DNA of 64,000 nucleotides from Laburnicola sp. R22_1 (taxonomy: Eukaryota > Ascomycota > Dothideomycetes > Pleosporales > Didymosphaeriaceae). Positions 22,843 through 36,753 of the stretch are shown here, piece after piece. The translations under genes and the position numbers were made by a program. The stretch is taken from contig JACONQ010000017.1 of NCBI GenBank assembly GCA_014281115.1, positions 1,674,001 to 1,738,000 on the forward strand, given 5' to 3'. The notes under the pieces are model-generated. The model was given only the letters and a program-made list of their open reading frames with translations, was not told where the DNA came from and did no database searches. Every line of letters begins with the position of its first letter. Within the stretch, counting starts at the first letter, position 1.

Positions 22843-25077
22843 GTCCTTCTAAATAGTAGAGAAACTATTCTTTTAACACTTTCTCTTTTTTCTTAGGCCT
22901 AACACTATAATAACTAGCTAATATTAGTTCTGCTAGATATTTCTAAATAAATTTAATACTGCTAAGGTAGCTATTCTTAGTAATATTAGTGGAGCAACTA
23001 AACTCTTTATCTCACTTAACGCGTAGTTTGTAGCTAATTACTTTAGTTTTCTAGCTACTAATAGTTACTATATTAATAACACTTAGTAACTTAAGAAGAA
23101 GCTGCTTAACTTTATACTAATGCGTAGTAGTTATACTAAAGTATTAATAGTATTAGAGGTACTATAGGTCCTTAAGGATATAGGAACTGCGTAGAAGCTT
23201 CTAGCAATTATATATAATAATGCTAGCAATAATAATACCCTAGTTTAGAGCGTCTAGTATAAACTATTAGAGAAGAATATTACCTAGAACTAAAAAGAGA
23301 ATATAATCCTATATCTTGCTTATATTATTAATCTCATAGTTTAAGATATTATTTATTACTTTTTAAGTTATTAGTGCCTATTAATCTTAACTCTAGAGAG
23401 ACGCTACAGCAGGAATATATAAATATAATCTAGACGTAGATATCTATCTTAAATTCCCTTTACAAAATACGTTAGCTATTATTATAGAAAGTTATTATAG
23501 AAAGTTATTATAGACTAACTAGTACCCAGCTCTATACTATTTGCATTATAATTAACTAGTTACTATAGTAATTTAAGTAATTTCTTGTAATATAGAGTAA
23601 TATACTACTAAAGAAGTAATTATCTATAATCTAAAATACTTAAATAAGATAGAACTCTACGTATAATATGTGTAAACGCGCACTAAAGCGTTAGGCAAAT
23701 ATTAATATATAGCTAGAGACGAAGATTATAATAAAGATAATTAGGAGATTAAACGCTTCTACTTATAGCAATACTATAGAGGTAGACTTTAAAAACCTTA
23801 AGAAATTTAACTATTAGTTCTAAAATAGTTACATCTTAAGTTAATTACCTCTATACTTTAAAAGTTTAAGAAGGCTATAAACTTCCTAAGTAAGAACTAG
23901 AAACCTTAGGTTCTATATATCTAGTTTATATATAACTAGCTCTTTAATTTTCTAGATAAGATAAATAATAAGCTTATTAAAGAGTTAAAAAATATTAGAT
24001 AGCTAGAAGCTATATAGGCTATAGCTAAGATAGGATAAGAGAAGTTGCGTAAGTATTACTTAAGAATAGGTAAAGAGAAGGGTTTCTTATTTAATTATAT
24101 AATAATATTAGATCCTGTACAAAAGCTTATAGCGTATATAATATTATAATTATAGCTATTTATTATAGTTATATACTAATAGTTGTATAGAATAAGATAT
24201 AGGAGACCTAGAATAAGTATATATACTACTAAGAGTTCCTAAAGTACCTTAATTACTATAATAGTCTAATAGCTAGAGATCTCACTCTAGTCTTAAATAC
24301 TAATCTAAGATAGTTATAAGGCAGTAAATAGTTTTAAAAGCCTTCTTTGCTATCTAGTTTATAGTTTAGTAGCTTCTCTACTTTTAGCTAAAGTTTAGCT
24401 ATACTAGATATTAATTATAACTTAGGCCTAACTTAAATAAAAGGAGAAATATACTTAAGTACTTCTATAGTTAAAAAGAGTAGTAGGTTTAATATACTAG
24501 CATAGTAGAAAGTTTATTAAATATAGTATTCCTAACTTATATAGGTTGCAAAGAATATTCTAGTAGTATAAATTTTATAAGTAGGTGTTAAGTACGTCTT
24601 TAATACTAGTAGGGATATAATTAAGGATTAAAGATACAATCTTACTACTTAAATAATTTAAAAGATTATAATAATTAAGTTTATAATAGCTAATAAGTAA
24701 TTAATAAAGTTATTAGATTCTAATATAGGGAAGGATAATCTAGAGAATACAACACTATTAAATAAGGGGAACAATTTATATAAGCTACTAGCTAATAAGG
24801 AGACTATTAAAACTATATAATGTTTTAAGGTTTTAGATAGCAAGCTACTAACTTCTTCCTACTAGAGATAGCTACTTTAAAAGTAGTTAAGGCCTTAGCG
24901 CTATTATAGCGTTAGTAATAATAAGATATAATAAATATATATATTAATAGTAAAATAGTATTAATTTTACTTTTACTTAGATCCCTTTTCTTATACACCA
25001 TTAGAGAGTAACTAAAGTTACTAATCTTATTACTATTAATTTTATATAATATAAGTTACGCAACCCTAATAGGTACT
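22843..25077. other. Decayed retroelement-like DNA
   Basis: This stretch lies between Pogo-2 and the minisatellite. Long gag-like decayed frames are suggested around 22900-24600, but I find no zinc knuckle, protease or reverse-transcriptase motif. It may be the 5' part of chromovirus B with its pol core deleted. Confidence 0.35.
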
Positions 25078-25235
25078 CTAACCTAACTTATACCTAGAAG
25101 TCTATGCGACCTAACTTAATCTATACCTAGAGTCTATACAATCTAATCTAACCTATACCTAGGGTCTATGCGATCCTAACCTAATCTATACCTAGGATCC
25201 ATACAACCCTAACCTAACCCTATATCTAAGCTAGG
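25078..25235. repeat. Minisatellite, about 31-bp unit
   Basis: About five copies of a unit built from acctaatctatacctagg and gtctatgcgatc occur in tandem. A related single unit lies at 14575-14610 in opposite orientation. Runs such as aaccctaacctaaccct look telomere-like but are irregular. Confidence 0.7.
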
Positions 25236-25379
25236 TATTCGAAACCTATTTACTAGCCTACTAGTATGTATATCTCTTATTGTTATTCTTTTTAATAGTA
25301 GTTAACTATATATAGTAATATATAGCAAGATAGTTATAGTTATTTTAAAGATACTTCTTTAGTAGGTAAAGGTTCTAAA

Positions 25380-26361
25380 GCTTTACTATATATGCCACAT
25401 ATACTAGACTATTATATAACTACTTATATAGTAGCTATAGACTAACCTTCTTAAGCTAAATAATCTAAAGATCTGTCCTTCTTACCTAGTGTAGATTTAG
25501 TAGGCCTTTTAGATACTATATAGTCTTTTAAATTCTTTGCCTATGTCAAATAGTCCTTAGGAGGATCTTACCTTAAATTTTATTATGAACTTACCCCCTA
25601 GCCAAATACTTAGCCAAGTCTATAATACTATTCTAGTAATAGTAGACTACCTAATAAAGATAGCTTATTATATACCTACTAGGGCAGATTAAGACGTAAA
25701 GGACTTAGCGAAAGTCTAGATTCAGGATGTTATTAGATTATATGGCACTCCTAAGACAATTATATTAAATAGAGATCTAATAATAAACTCTTACTATTAG
25801 GACTCTTTTTATTATTACCTTAACTCTATAAGAGTATTATTATTAGCCTATTACCTACAAATAGACAGGCAAACTAAAAGGCAGAATTAGACGCTTAAGT
25901 AGTATCTTTAGTGCTTTTACTACCTAGAATAGAATAACTAGGCAAGATAGTTACTAATCGCGAAATTTGCATATAATAATAGCGTAAATATAACAACTAG
26001 AGTAACTCCTTTTTGCGCATACTATAGAGCGGATCCTTATGCGCCAGAATGGCCCAAAATGCCGCTTAGCGGCGGAGAATCGCTATTAGGCATATTAATT
26101 GCGGTAAAAGTTATTGTACTATAGGCTTAATACAAAATAAAGATTGTAGCGGCAAATACGTACTAGAAAAAGTACGCTAATAAGAAAAAAAAAGCACCTT
26201 AGTCTTAAACTAGAGAATTAAGTATTTATATTTACTAGATATCTAAACTCTAAATAACCTAAGCGCAAACTTAATTAGAAGTTTATTAGACTAGGCATAG
26301 TTAAGTATCCTATAAGGAGAGAAGCCTATAGAGTTAACTTTCTAGAATTAAATGCATACCC
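25380..26361 (+). mobile_element. Chromovirus B, integrase part (left of insertion)
   Basis: A Ty3/gypsy integrase core is readable on the plus strand. LNFIMNLPPS (25579) is followed by YNTILVIVDYLIKIAYYIPT, the typical start of the catalytic core with its first Asp. Next come GTPKTIILNRDL (second Asp mutated to Asn, a G-to-A change) and KFAYNNS. The frame then reaches YRVNFLELNA and is cut at 26361 by the 5' LTR of chromovirus A. The continuation HPVFYI is found at 34482 onward. No LTRs of B were found. The function is dead, and the element is older than A. Confidence 0.8.
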
Positions 26362-26554
26362 TGTTATGGATCTATAGTGGCACCTGGCTCAAAACCCGAA
26401 ATAACGTTAATCTGACGCTAGGCCCAATTCGGCCACTAGCGTGGTAGTACCTATAAGGTGCTGCCCTTCTATCTACCTACTTAGTATAGTAGTATTTTAT
26501 GTACTAGGAATTAACTTACTTTTATCCTAACTATCGCGGGCCTAAACCCTTACA
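26362..26554 (+). repeat. 5' LTR of chromovirus A
   Basis: This 193-bp repeat starts TGTTATGGATC and ends CCCTTACA. It matches 34289-34481 with scattered transitions. It is the less RIP-changed of the two at its 5' end. Confidence 0.93.
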
Positions 26555-29500
26555 CTATATTGCTATTGCTTCCCCTAGGATTCTAGCTATAATAGACTTA
26601 CTACTAGGATGCCAGCGAATTAGAAAATTACGTGTTAATAAATTAGACATTTCCTATAATTATATAGTAGGCTTAGAAGTAGGGCGCAGTAGTGTGCGTA
26701 TAGATTAGGTTACTAATAATAATAGTAATAATAATAATACGTAGAAACTTAACAACCAAGGGCATACTCTCTCTTAGGCTTAGTTAGTAAAGAAAGACTA
26801 TAGAGAGTAGATAGATAGTAGGGCTAGACGCGCAGGTTAACGCGTGTGTTACTATAGAACACTTATAGTAAGTACATCGCTTAAAGAGAACCTAGCCTCT
26901 CCTACTCCTATATTAGTATATAGTATTTTATAGTAATAGTAGTAATATCTAAGGGAAGCTAGTAGAATAGACATTTGTAAAAATCTAGCTAGCGACTTTA
27001 TTATAACTCTGCCTAAGGCGTAAGATTACACCTTACCTAAAACTACTAACCTTCCACATTACTATAGCATGGATTCTAATTATCCTCGCCTAAGTAGTAA
27101 ATATAATAAGTATGGACGACTCTGCGCACCTTTGTCGCCTATGCCTAAAGAATTTTATTCTAATACTCTAACTCCTTAATCTCGAACTAGAACTATAGGT
27201 GACCTTAGAAACTTTATATCCTCTTTTATAAAAATGTTTGCCTAATAATAGGAATAAGTAAACACATAAGAATCTATAATAATTACTAGCGATTTGCAAT
27301 CCTAATTACAATTTATTATCCTAGCTCTAAACCCTTACGCCTAATTAGCGCTTTAAGGCCCTAATGTTTAGCGTACCTAACTTTTCTAAAACCTGTCTTA
27401 GTACTTTAACACCTCTACTAATATTATTAACAATATATTTAACGCGTTAAAATTAGTAAGATAGTATAACAAACCCTACAAAGGTTGCTAAGTTACTATT
27501 TAGACGCCGCAGAAATCCCCTAACTATAGTCACTAATCTAAGAGAGACTAGAGATCTCCTACCTCCTCGCGTTTAAAATTCGACAACTATAGCCTAGGCA
27601 ATTTATAGATACCTAAGAAGGCGTTACTCCTATAAATTTATTTTAAATCTCTACCTCTCCTTACGCGTAATAAATAACAACGCACCTCTTTAAGGGCTTT
27701 AAACCTATTTATAGAAGTCTATAGGCCTGTTAATAATAAAGAAGAGCTGAGCTATAACATAGAGGTCTAATATAAGAATGCTTAAGGAGAATGGGTAGAA
27801 AAGACGTTTTAACTAACTAATATAGCCAAGTTTGTAGAAGATATACAAGCTCATCCTAATATCTAGTTTAATGTTATTGTAAAGTGTGCTAAGTCTAGCG
27901 CGTAACTAGCTAAGAAACTCTCTTAGCTTAATACACTAGAGGCCACATTTTAGCGATTATAAAACGCCTATAACGCGGCTAGCGGCACTAACCCAGAAGC
28001 TTATAAGTAATTACAATAAGCTTATAATACTCTATTAGATGCCTACTATTAGCGAGGCGTAAACTTAGCCACTACTAAAAAGGACTTTAAAGACATATAA
28101 ACTCGCGTTTAATAGGTTACTTAAGTTAGATAAGAACTATAAGTAAAGTATAATAATACTATTAAAGCGAATAAGAACGCTTTTATAAAGCTTTACAATC
28201 TTAAGGCTAATTATTAGTACACTATCTAAGACACTTAATAGTCTAAAGAAGAATTTTAACAACTATAAGGACGTATTTAGTAATTTGAGTGTTAAGTGCA
28301 GATGGCCAAATAAGCTGCGTACGCCGCCAAAAACAAACTTAGGTTCCTAAGAGCTTAGACGCACTTACTATATAATATATTAGGACGTAGTTAACCTCTC
28401 CTACGTAACTAGTTTAATAAATCACTAACTCCTTGTAAGTATAGACGTGCGCATTCTCTGTAATAAAATATCTACACCCTAAATAGCAACCCTACTCTTA
28501 ACTACTATTCTACTAGTATAATATATAGTTACTTTACGTAAACACAACCTACTAAAGAACTCTTTTATAATAACCTTTATAACTACTATAACTATTATAA
28601 TAAGTATAAAGACGTATATAACTAACACAACTAACGTAAAGATTAGGACTAACATAATAACTAAGACTAGCGTGATAATAACTATAAATGTTAGGAGACT
28701 TAAGACCCGCGTAATAAGCAACTCTTTAGCGCCTCCTATATATTAGTTAGGACTACTAGCGGCTTGCATTATAAGGCCCCAGAAATAGAGTCCTTTAGTA
28801 GTAAAGATAAGAAGGATTATAAGTGTTAGCGAATTACTACAGTTAACAAGGTAATTACACTTCTATTAGAGAAATACAAAGTCTGTTATATTTGCTGTTT
28901 TATTAAAGACAACGCCTAGAACCTTGTCTATCTAATTCTAAGTTTGGTTAACATATTAAAGGATTTGTTAAAGCCCTTAAATAAGATCTATATGTCCTAT
29001 AATTAGATTGTAGAAGCTAAATAGAAGCTTTATAATAATATATTGTAATAGAAGCGTAGCGAGATGTTTACGCAGTGGCAAGGGTGATTTCTCTCTATTA
29101 TTAACTTGCTTTCTATGAATAAGATAGATAAAGTTTAATATGCCTAACGTCTTATAGACAGCTATCTCGTCCACTAAACTTTGTCTAGTTTAATACTAAA
29201 TAAGAGCTTAATAGCCTTCTTAGCCCGCATACGTTAACTCTACTAGTACAATTTAGACATTAATAGTTAACTGTATTTGGGACCTAAGAAGTTAATAATA
29301 TTATCTAGTAAAGACACTAGCTATAAGTATTCCCTAAGCAACCATTCCTTAGCACGAAAGAATAGGACCCCCTAGGCGCTTACCCGTAAATAAATAACTA
29401 AGAAACGTAATTGTATAAGTAAACTAGGTCTTTGCTTTAAATGTGGCAAGCTAAAATATATAACGCGTAATAAGACTACATCCTATAAAAATAAAGACTT

Positions 29501-32500
29501 TGTCCCTTTAAAAGATATTTCCACTTTAGCCTCTGCTATAAATACGTACGCAGAGAACATAGAAGATAAGGATAGTAACAAATTTTAATATAAATTAACT
29601 ACTAATAAGGATAAGTTAGAAAATAAGAGGCTTTTAAACTAAACTGCAATTAGGAGTAATAATAGCATAAAACTCAATAAGAAATCTAGTAGACTATCTA
29701 GCACCTAGAAGCCGCACCTAAGTATAATAGCTGTAATAAGCCTGTAGTTATGTACGCTATATCTACTATTACGTTCGATATGTCTTCTATACTAGACGCT
29801 ACCTATTAACTGGAATTTAACTGTTATATCAAGCTCTCTCTGGCCCGAAAATGGCTTCGCGCACTTAGCTTAGTGGATATAGGAGCTACTACCTATTTTA
29901 TTTATTAATAAGTTATTAAACAACACTAGCTTAAAGAAATTACTTTGAAACGACTAGTTGGCCTAGCTTTAGCTAACAGCAATTCTTATACTAGGCTTCG
30001 CACTGTAGTAGAAATTATAATTAAGTATAGATTTTATACTAGTCTAGTGCTATGCTACGTTACTAAAATTAGTAAGTTTAACGTGTTATTAGGAATCAAT
30101 TAGATGGACTACTATTTACCAATCCCCTCTTTTAGAGAAACCTATTTATTAAGCTTTAAATTGCCATATTGCCTAGTAAACTGTTTGGACAGCGTGCTAT
30201 CTAAAAGGATTTATAATAACAAACTACTAGATAGTATAACACGTAAAAAGATAGTAAAAAACAGAATTAATATTATTTTAGGCTGTGCAGCTGTAATAAT
30301 GATTGCTAGGGATCCCGACTCTGTTATTTTTATTAAGCCACACTACTAGGAACGACTGAAATTATTAGATTCTAGTAGGAAAGAATTAGACAAGGAAAGT
30401 CTACAAAAACATATTATTACTAACCTCTACGCTGCTTAGCACTGTGCGGTATTAAATACTAACTTTAAAAAGTATATAAGAAAACTAGAAAAGCCCGCAA
30501 TTACTAGAGAAGAAATTGTCGAGCTATTGCCACCATTTCTAGTTAACCTAGCTTATAGATTCGATCCTAAGGAAGCTAATAAACTATCCCTATATTAATC
30601 TAGAGTAGACTATACCATTAATCTAAATCCAGAGGCCACAGTACTACGTCCTAAGATATATACGTTAACCTATAAGAAATGTAGAGCAGTAAAGGTATAT
30701 ATTAATAAGATATTAGGCAAAGATTTTATTCGCCTAAGCAGCTTACCTTACGCTGCGCCTATACTATGCGTTAAAAAACCTAAAAGGGGACTGCGGATTT
30801 GCATTAATTATCGCGCCTTAAACAAGGCAATAAGGAAGAACTAGAATGCTCCACCCTTAATTAAGGAGACTATGGCATAACTAACAAAAGTACAAATTAT
30901 AAGTACTGTTAACGTAATAGCCGATTTTAATACCGTACGAGTTAAGGAGGGTAACAAGGAAAAAACAGCTTTCTTAACTCGCTATGGCCTTTATAAGTAC
31001 CTAGTTATGCCATTTGGGTTATGTAATGCCCTAGGGACCTTTTAATCTTATATTAATAACATCCTAAAAGAACATCTAGATGACTTCTGTACTGCGTACC
31101 TGGACGGCGTACTTATCTATTCTAACAATAAGAATAAGCATAAGACACATATCTAGACAGTAGTTAAGAAGCTTATTAATGCTAGACTATTCTTAGACAT
31201 CTATAAGTCACAATTTAAGGTCAAACGCATTAAGTACTTAGAACTTATCCTAACCATAGACAGTATTAAGATAGACCTCGCTAAGGTTAGCACAATATAA
31301 GGATGGCAACTACCGCGTAGTATTAAAGATATATAGGCCTTTCTAGGATTTACAAACTTCTATTGCCAGTTTATCCTAGGATTTAGCCAGCTCGCACGAC
31401 CACTCACAGAGCTAACTAAGAAATTAGATACCTAGACTAAAGTATTTCTATTAGTAGCTAACTCCGCGGCCGCCTAAGCTTTTAAATAACTTAAACAAGC
31501 CTTTATACGTGCACCTATACTCGCCCACTTTAACGCTAACTTAGAGACCTAGTTAGAGATAGACGCGTCTAACTTTGTCACTACTATAGTCTTATTATAG
31601 ATGCATAATAGTGTATTAAAACCTATTGCCTTTCTATTATATAAGATAAACCTAGCGAAGTGCAACTATAAGATTTATAATAAGGAGTTACCCGTAATTA
31701 TGCGCGTATTTAAGGAATGGCATTTTAAGCTGTTAGGCACAAAATCGCCTATTAACGTTATATTAGATCACTTAGCGTTGCGCTACTTTATGACTAATAA
31801 GAGACTAAATTGCTAATAAGCACAATAGGCTAAATTCCTCTTAGAGTTTAACTTCCTTATTAGATACAGACTAGGTAACTAAGGCACTAAGCTAGACGCT
31901 TTAACTAGGCGTCCTAGCGATTTCCCTAAGGGCGTAGATAATAAACAACATTAACACTAAGTCTAAACAATCCTTAAGCTATATTATATTGTGCCAGAAG
32001 TTCGCGCCGGCGGCCACTAAGCCTATTATAGTCCTAAAGATAGTAATGATTGTAATAATAACGCGCACACTAGCTATGTCTATACTTTATATTATACTTA
32101 TAAGAATATATTATAATATATAGTCTATATGGCTTAGGTCCTTACTAGTAAACTCACAGACACTATTATAAACCTGGCCCTTATAATATACTTAATTAGT
32201 AAGGAGGATTATATTAGTAAGAAGTCTATAGAAGAATCGCTAGCGTTATCCTCCTTAGCACCTTTATAAGTGCAGTCGCCTAAGGCAGAGGAGGAGATAA
32301 GGATTAATCCTCCTACTAATAATAGAGATTTAGAGAAAGATCTTGTTACTAGAATTAAGGACGTATACCCTACTAATAAGGACCTGCAAGCCATTATAAA
32401 AGCGAAACTTAAGAGATAACGTCGTATCCTATTATTGCTTATATATAATAAGAAACTGCAAATTAAGCTTAGAGACTGCTAACTATAAGACAACTTATTA

Positions 32501-34288
32501 TACGTAAAGGATAAGATATACATACTAGATAATAGACCTCTGCGTACTATAATTATTAAAGACTCTTATAATAAGTTATGTATAGGCCACCCTAGTAAGC
32601 ACGCCACGTACCATAACCTAAGTTGTTAGTTTTACTAGTCTTATATAATAACAGACATTGCACAGTATATACGCAATTATTTAATATACTCTCGCTCTAA
32701 GGTTAATAAAGAAGGCAAGCATAGACTTCTCCGCCCATTACTAATCCCAGATTAATACTAGAAGAGTATATTAATTAATTATATTACTAAACTACCAGCC
32801 TATAAAGATTATAGCCGCATCTATACTAGTATACTTATTACAGTTAATTGCCTATCTAAAAAGAAGAAGTTTATTCCTAGTACTAATCTTAAAGTCACAA
32901 TACTAGTCTGTGCGTTCGTTAAGTATATATAGTGTAATAAGGGATACTCTACACAAATTATTAGTAATTATAGCGCTTAGTTCGTCTTATATTTCTAGCG
33001 TCGCCTGTGCTAACAATTGGGTACCTAGCCCAAGGTATTAACTTCCTATTATCTAGAGACTAATAGCCAGACTAAGATTATTAATGCCTAGGTAAAATAG
33101 TACCTACAAGCTTATATAAATTACCAACAGAATAATTAGGCACTATTTTTGCTAATGGCTAAGTTTGTCACAAATAATCAGATTAGTAACTCTACTAGCG
33201 TCGCCCCATTTATAGCAACTAAGGGCTATCTGCCGCAATCCTTAATCTACAAACTAGTCGAATTAACAACGTTACTATCCGCCCCCGCCTAAGCTAACTA
33301 GTAACGCGCTAACAAGTTCGTTACTAAGTTAAAGAATCTTTAATAGTTTTATTAAGATAATATGGCCTAGGCACAAGCAAAGCAGGCAGAATATGCGAAC
33401 AAGGACCATATGCCTACTCCTAAGTTACGCGTTAGTAACAAAGTTATATTAGATATAGGGTTTATTAAAATAATGCGTTCTAGTAAATTATTAGATATAA
33501 AACACCATAGACTATTTACTATTACACGCGTTATTAACAACTCTATATATAAAATAGACCTACTACTAGAAATAGGACATATATATAATGTGTTTTACCT
33601 ATAGTTATTATATAAATAACCTAGTAACACGCTACCTAGATAGTAATTAGAACCTAAGGGCCCTATTAATATTAACGTGGACAACACTTTAGATTATATA
33701 ATTAAAGCCATACTAAACTGTTATATTAATAGTGATCTCTAAGACCTATACCGCCATAATAAGAAAGGTTTACTTTAGTACCTAGTTAAGTAGAAGAACT
33801 ATTCTAAGGGTTCTAATAACCTATTATAGAAACTATAGATACTTTTTATTAACGTCCCAGAGGCAGTAAATTAGTTTTACAGCAATAACCCACGTAAACC
33901 TACTAAATATATTAAGTTTAGGAACCTAGCAGCCTAATAAAAAGTACTAATAAATAAGATTAGTGCTATATACGTTATTATATAGGTGTAATAGGAACAC
34001 TCTACTATATTATAAGTAATTAAGTTATTTATCTTAGTAAAGTACTCTGTTAGAGAAGGTTGCCTCTATAGTATTAGTTAAAACAATCTACTAAACTTAG
34101 TAACACTACTAAGCACATTATAATAGTACTATTACCAGCTGTAATAGTCCCTAACTAGCTAAGAATAGTCTATAATAATGCGCAATAACGTGCGATAGTT
34201 TAGGATGCACTATAATAGTACGAAATAGTTAGATTATATAATAGACACAAGCCTCGCCAGAGCTTAAGGCTATAGAGGGGGGGGGTAG

Positions 34289-34481
34289 TATTATAGATCT
34301 ATAGCGGCACCTAGCTCAGAACCCGGAATAACGTTAATTTAGCGCTAGGCCCAATCTAACCACTAGTGCAGCAGCATCTATAAGGTGCTGCCCTTCTGCC
34401 TACCTACTTAGTATAGCAGTATTTTATGTACTAGAAATTAACTTACTTTTATCCTAACTATCGTGGGCCCGAATTCTTACA
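34289..34481 (+). repeat. 3' LTR of chromovirus A
   Basis: A 193-bp partner of the LTR at 26362. Its first bases changed from TGTTATGG to TATTATAG by G-to-A. It is preceded by a polypurine tract at about 34274-34285. Confidence 0.93.
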
Positions 34482-35100
34482 CACCTAGTCTTCTATATAT
34501 TATTATTAGAGCTATATAAACAAAGAGGAGCCATTAAGTCTTAAGTAAGTCTAATTATAGACACTCTATACACATTCGGCAATAATGTGTATTACGTAAA
34601 AAAGATGCTAGAGAGCAGATAGTCATTAGTTAAAACCTAGAAATACCTTATTAAATGGGAAGGTTACTTAGAAGAAGAAAACTTATAGAAGCCAGGCACT
34701 AATCTAAATGCTAACGCTATTAAAAAATTCTAAAAAAAGAAGAATATTCTAGAACCCTAGTAAAGAGGCTCTTGTTCAGATTAAATAACTATAGAAGAGG
34801 GATAAAAGAACCTCCTTAGATAATTTTAATAGGGAATTTTAATTCCTTTCTTCTATAAACAAGAAATTAGACTTAGGTTAACTATATAGTTAGAGAATTA
34901 CTATAGAAAGTACACTTGCCACCTTTATCTATTTTTCTCTATAGAGGATTTTTTACTGTAATTATAGAGGTATTTAATAGCACAAGGTGTCGTAAAGGCA
35001 ATATTAACTTAGAAAGATTATAGTATCTCTAGGAGTTAGTTAAAAAGAACTATAAAGGACTATAAGAGCACATTATACTTTACTTAGAGCTAAAAGAAGA
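34482..35100 (+). mobile_element. Chromovirus B, 3' part with chromodomain
   Basis: Directly after the insertion of A, the B frame resumes as HPVFYILLLELYK, the conserved end of chromoviral integrase. It then shows a chromodomain-like block YLIKWEGYLEEENLQKPGTN (about 34650-34710). Decayed sequence follows. The 3' limit is uncertain because no LTR was recognised. Confidence 0.75.
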
Positions 35101-36410
35101 AAATATTCTAAGATTCTGGGTTTGAGATATTTTAGGGCGTCGCCGCCCGCCAGAAGGCGCTATTTAAGTTCTAACGGACTCCTATATCACAGGGAGCCGT
35201 TACTCCCAGGGACACTAAGGCATAATGGCCCCAGAGGTCCCCCTCACATACACACATTGGCCTAAGGCCCCTAAAGGGGCCAAAAGCACTACTAAGAAGC
35301 TAGAAAGGCACTATCCGCGACTATGGCCATAAGTAGGACTCTTACTATTACCCCAAAACTCCTAATAACGCGTTAGTCTATATTTGTTCTATAATCACGT
35401 TTGTATATAATATAATAGGACAAAAGGCGGAATTATAGACTTTGTCTTACTTTGGGGTCCCACTCTTATAGGTTGCACAGTTAATAGCCTTCTTACAGCA
35501 ATATTGCTTAGTCTTATACTCTATATTAGTACGAGCGCGCTTCTTAGTAAAGTAATAGGTTAATTAATAGACATTACTACTATTATAAATATAGAGATTC
35601 TGTGCGTAGGGCTTAAATAAGCTAAGAAGTAATTAGTTAATAAAAAGCGCCATAAGGATAACTACACTTACTTAATACGGTTTACAAGTCTCTTAGCAGC
35701 CTTATAAACGCGTTTCTTATTCTTATTAGAATTACCACTATAAAGAAAAGCCTAAGCAGCCATAAGACTATTAAGCTTAGCGTTAAAGTTAATAGGGCAC
35801 TATATTATCTTAGTTAGTAGTATAATGACGCCTAATATAGGTATATATTACTATAAGGTAGTGTTTATTTTAAATTAAGCAATTACTATATCTAGATAGC
35901 TAAACACTATTAATTTAAATTAATAGGACAAGTTTAGTATTTAGAAAGTGGCATGTGTAAAGTAGATCCCCCTTATAGATAAGTTTAATGTAATAAATAT
36001 ATAGACTAGCACTAGTAGGTTAGTTGTAAGCCAACTCTGCCCACTGTATAGTAAGCGTCTTCTTAAGGGCTATCTTGCTATAGAAAGGGATATTAGAACG
36101 CATTAGAATAATAAGAGTAGGATGATATATACTAAATTAACTAGTAGAGGCGCAAGAAGCAAGGGTAGTGCAAGAGTAGACGAAAACCAAAACAACTACG
36201 CTAAGTCTCGCTTAACAGCACCTTTAGCTCCTAAATTAGTTAGGTGTCCTAGAGCACCTTAATGGCGTAATAGCGCCTAACACAACAATAATTATTGCTA
36301 TATAGTTATAAGACTAGTGATTATTTACTTTTTAAGTGAAGATAATAGGATATTATACGTTTTAATCTCCTAGGGCAACCTAGATTAAGTTAATCCTAGA
36401 AGGGGAATAC
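35101..36410. other. Unassigned region before an LTR
   Basis: 35100-35350 is clearly GC-richer and has a short open plus-strand frame starting MAPEVPLTYTHWPKAPKG. 35400-36400 is AT-rich with Gln/Lys-rich decayed frames on both strands. A purine tract at about 36398-36406 directly precedes the LTR-like repeat at 36411, so part of this may be the 3' end of an LTR element. I recognise no domain. Confidence 0.35.
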
Positions 36411-36599
36411 TATAAGGCCTTCTTATTGCTTAGGTGGCCGAATGGGGACTTATGTCTCCTTTGGGCCTAGCGGAGGTTTAGATAAAAACTCCCTCACTTT
36501 GGATAAGAGTGGGTAGCGATTTGTCTTATCACCACTTACCTTCTAATATTATCTTATTCTGTCTTATTAACTATTAAGTGCCCTAGTAACACCCTTATA
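36411..36599 (+). repeat. LTR-like repeat, family H (189 bp)
   Basis: It starts TATAAGGCCTTC and ends CACCCTTATA. It is the same length as, and an inverted homologue of, the solo LTR at 44593-44781, whose ends are TGTAAGG...CTTACA. The flanks (AATAC, GCTTT) do not match. It is therefore more likely a 3' LTR of a partly lost element than a solo LTR. Confidence 0.8.
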
Positions 36600-36753
36600 G
36601 CTTTAAGAAGTTTAAGGTACTTTAAGAATATACTATATAAAAGCAAAGTAGTTAGTATAAATAGATCTTTAGTAAGATTAATATAGTAATTAATACTCTT
36701 TTAATAAGGTAGAAGGGCGTTAGAATTTAATTATAAAAAATAGGTAGGCTCTA

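Larger units (their letters stand above)
26362..34481 (+). mobile_element. Chromovirus A: full-length Ty3/gypsy LTR retrotransposon
   Basis: LTRs of exactly 193 bp lie at 26362-26554 and 34289-34481 (5' LTR TGTTATGG...TTACA; in the 3' LTR the first bases are TATTATAG). A purine tract ending GGGGGGGGGTAG precedes the 3' LTR. Plus-strand domains in order: gag with knuckle CFKCGK (29433), protease LVDIGATTYFI (about 29870), reverse transcriptase with KKPKRGLRICINYRALNK and YLDGVLIYS (31097; Asp to Gly in the active site), RNase H (EIDASNF to YFMTNKRLN), integrase with an H/C zinc region (about 32560-32700) and core, and a chromodomain near 33690-33905. Chromodomains steer integration to heterochromatin. 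Stops of RIP type occur throughout. The 5-bp target duplication reads TACCC/CACCT and is best explained as CACCC altered by RIP. Confidence 0.93.

Noticed and set aside
25078..25235. Internal telomere repeat
   Set aside because: The ccctaa-like runs are irregular parts of a 31-bp minisatellite, not a (TTAGGG)n array.
28479..28721. 80-aa minus-strand frame rich in Val/Ile/Leu, resembling membrane segments
   Set aside because: Antisense of an Asn/Gln/Tyr-rich stretch in the gag of chromovirus A; it has no start context.
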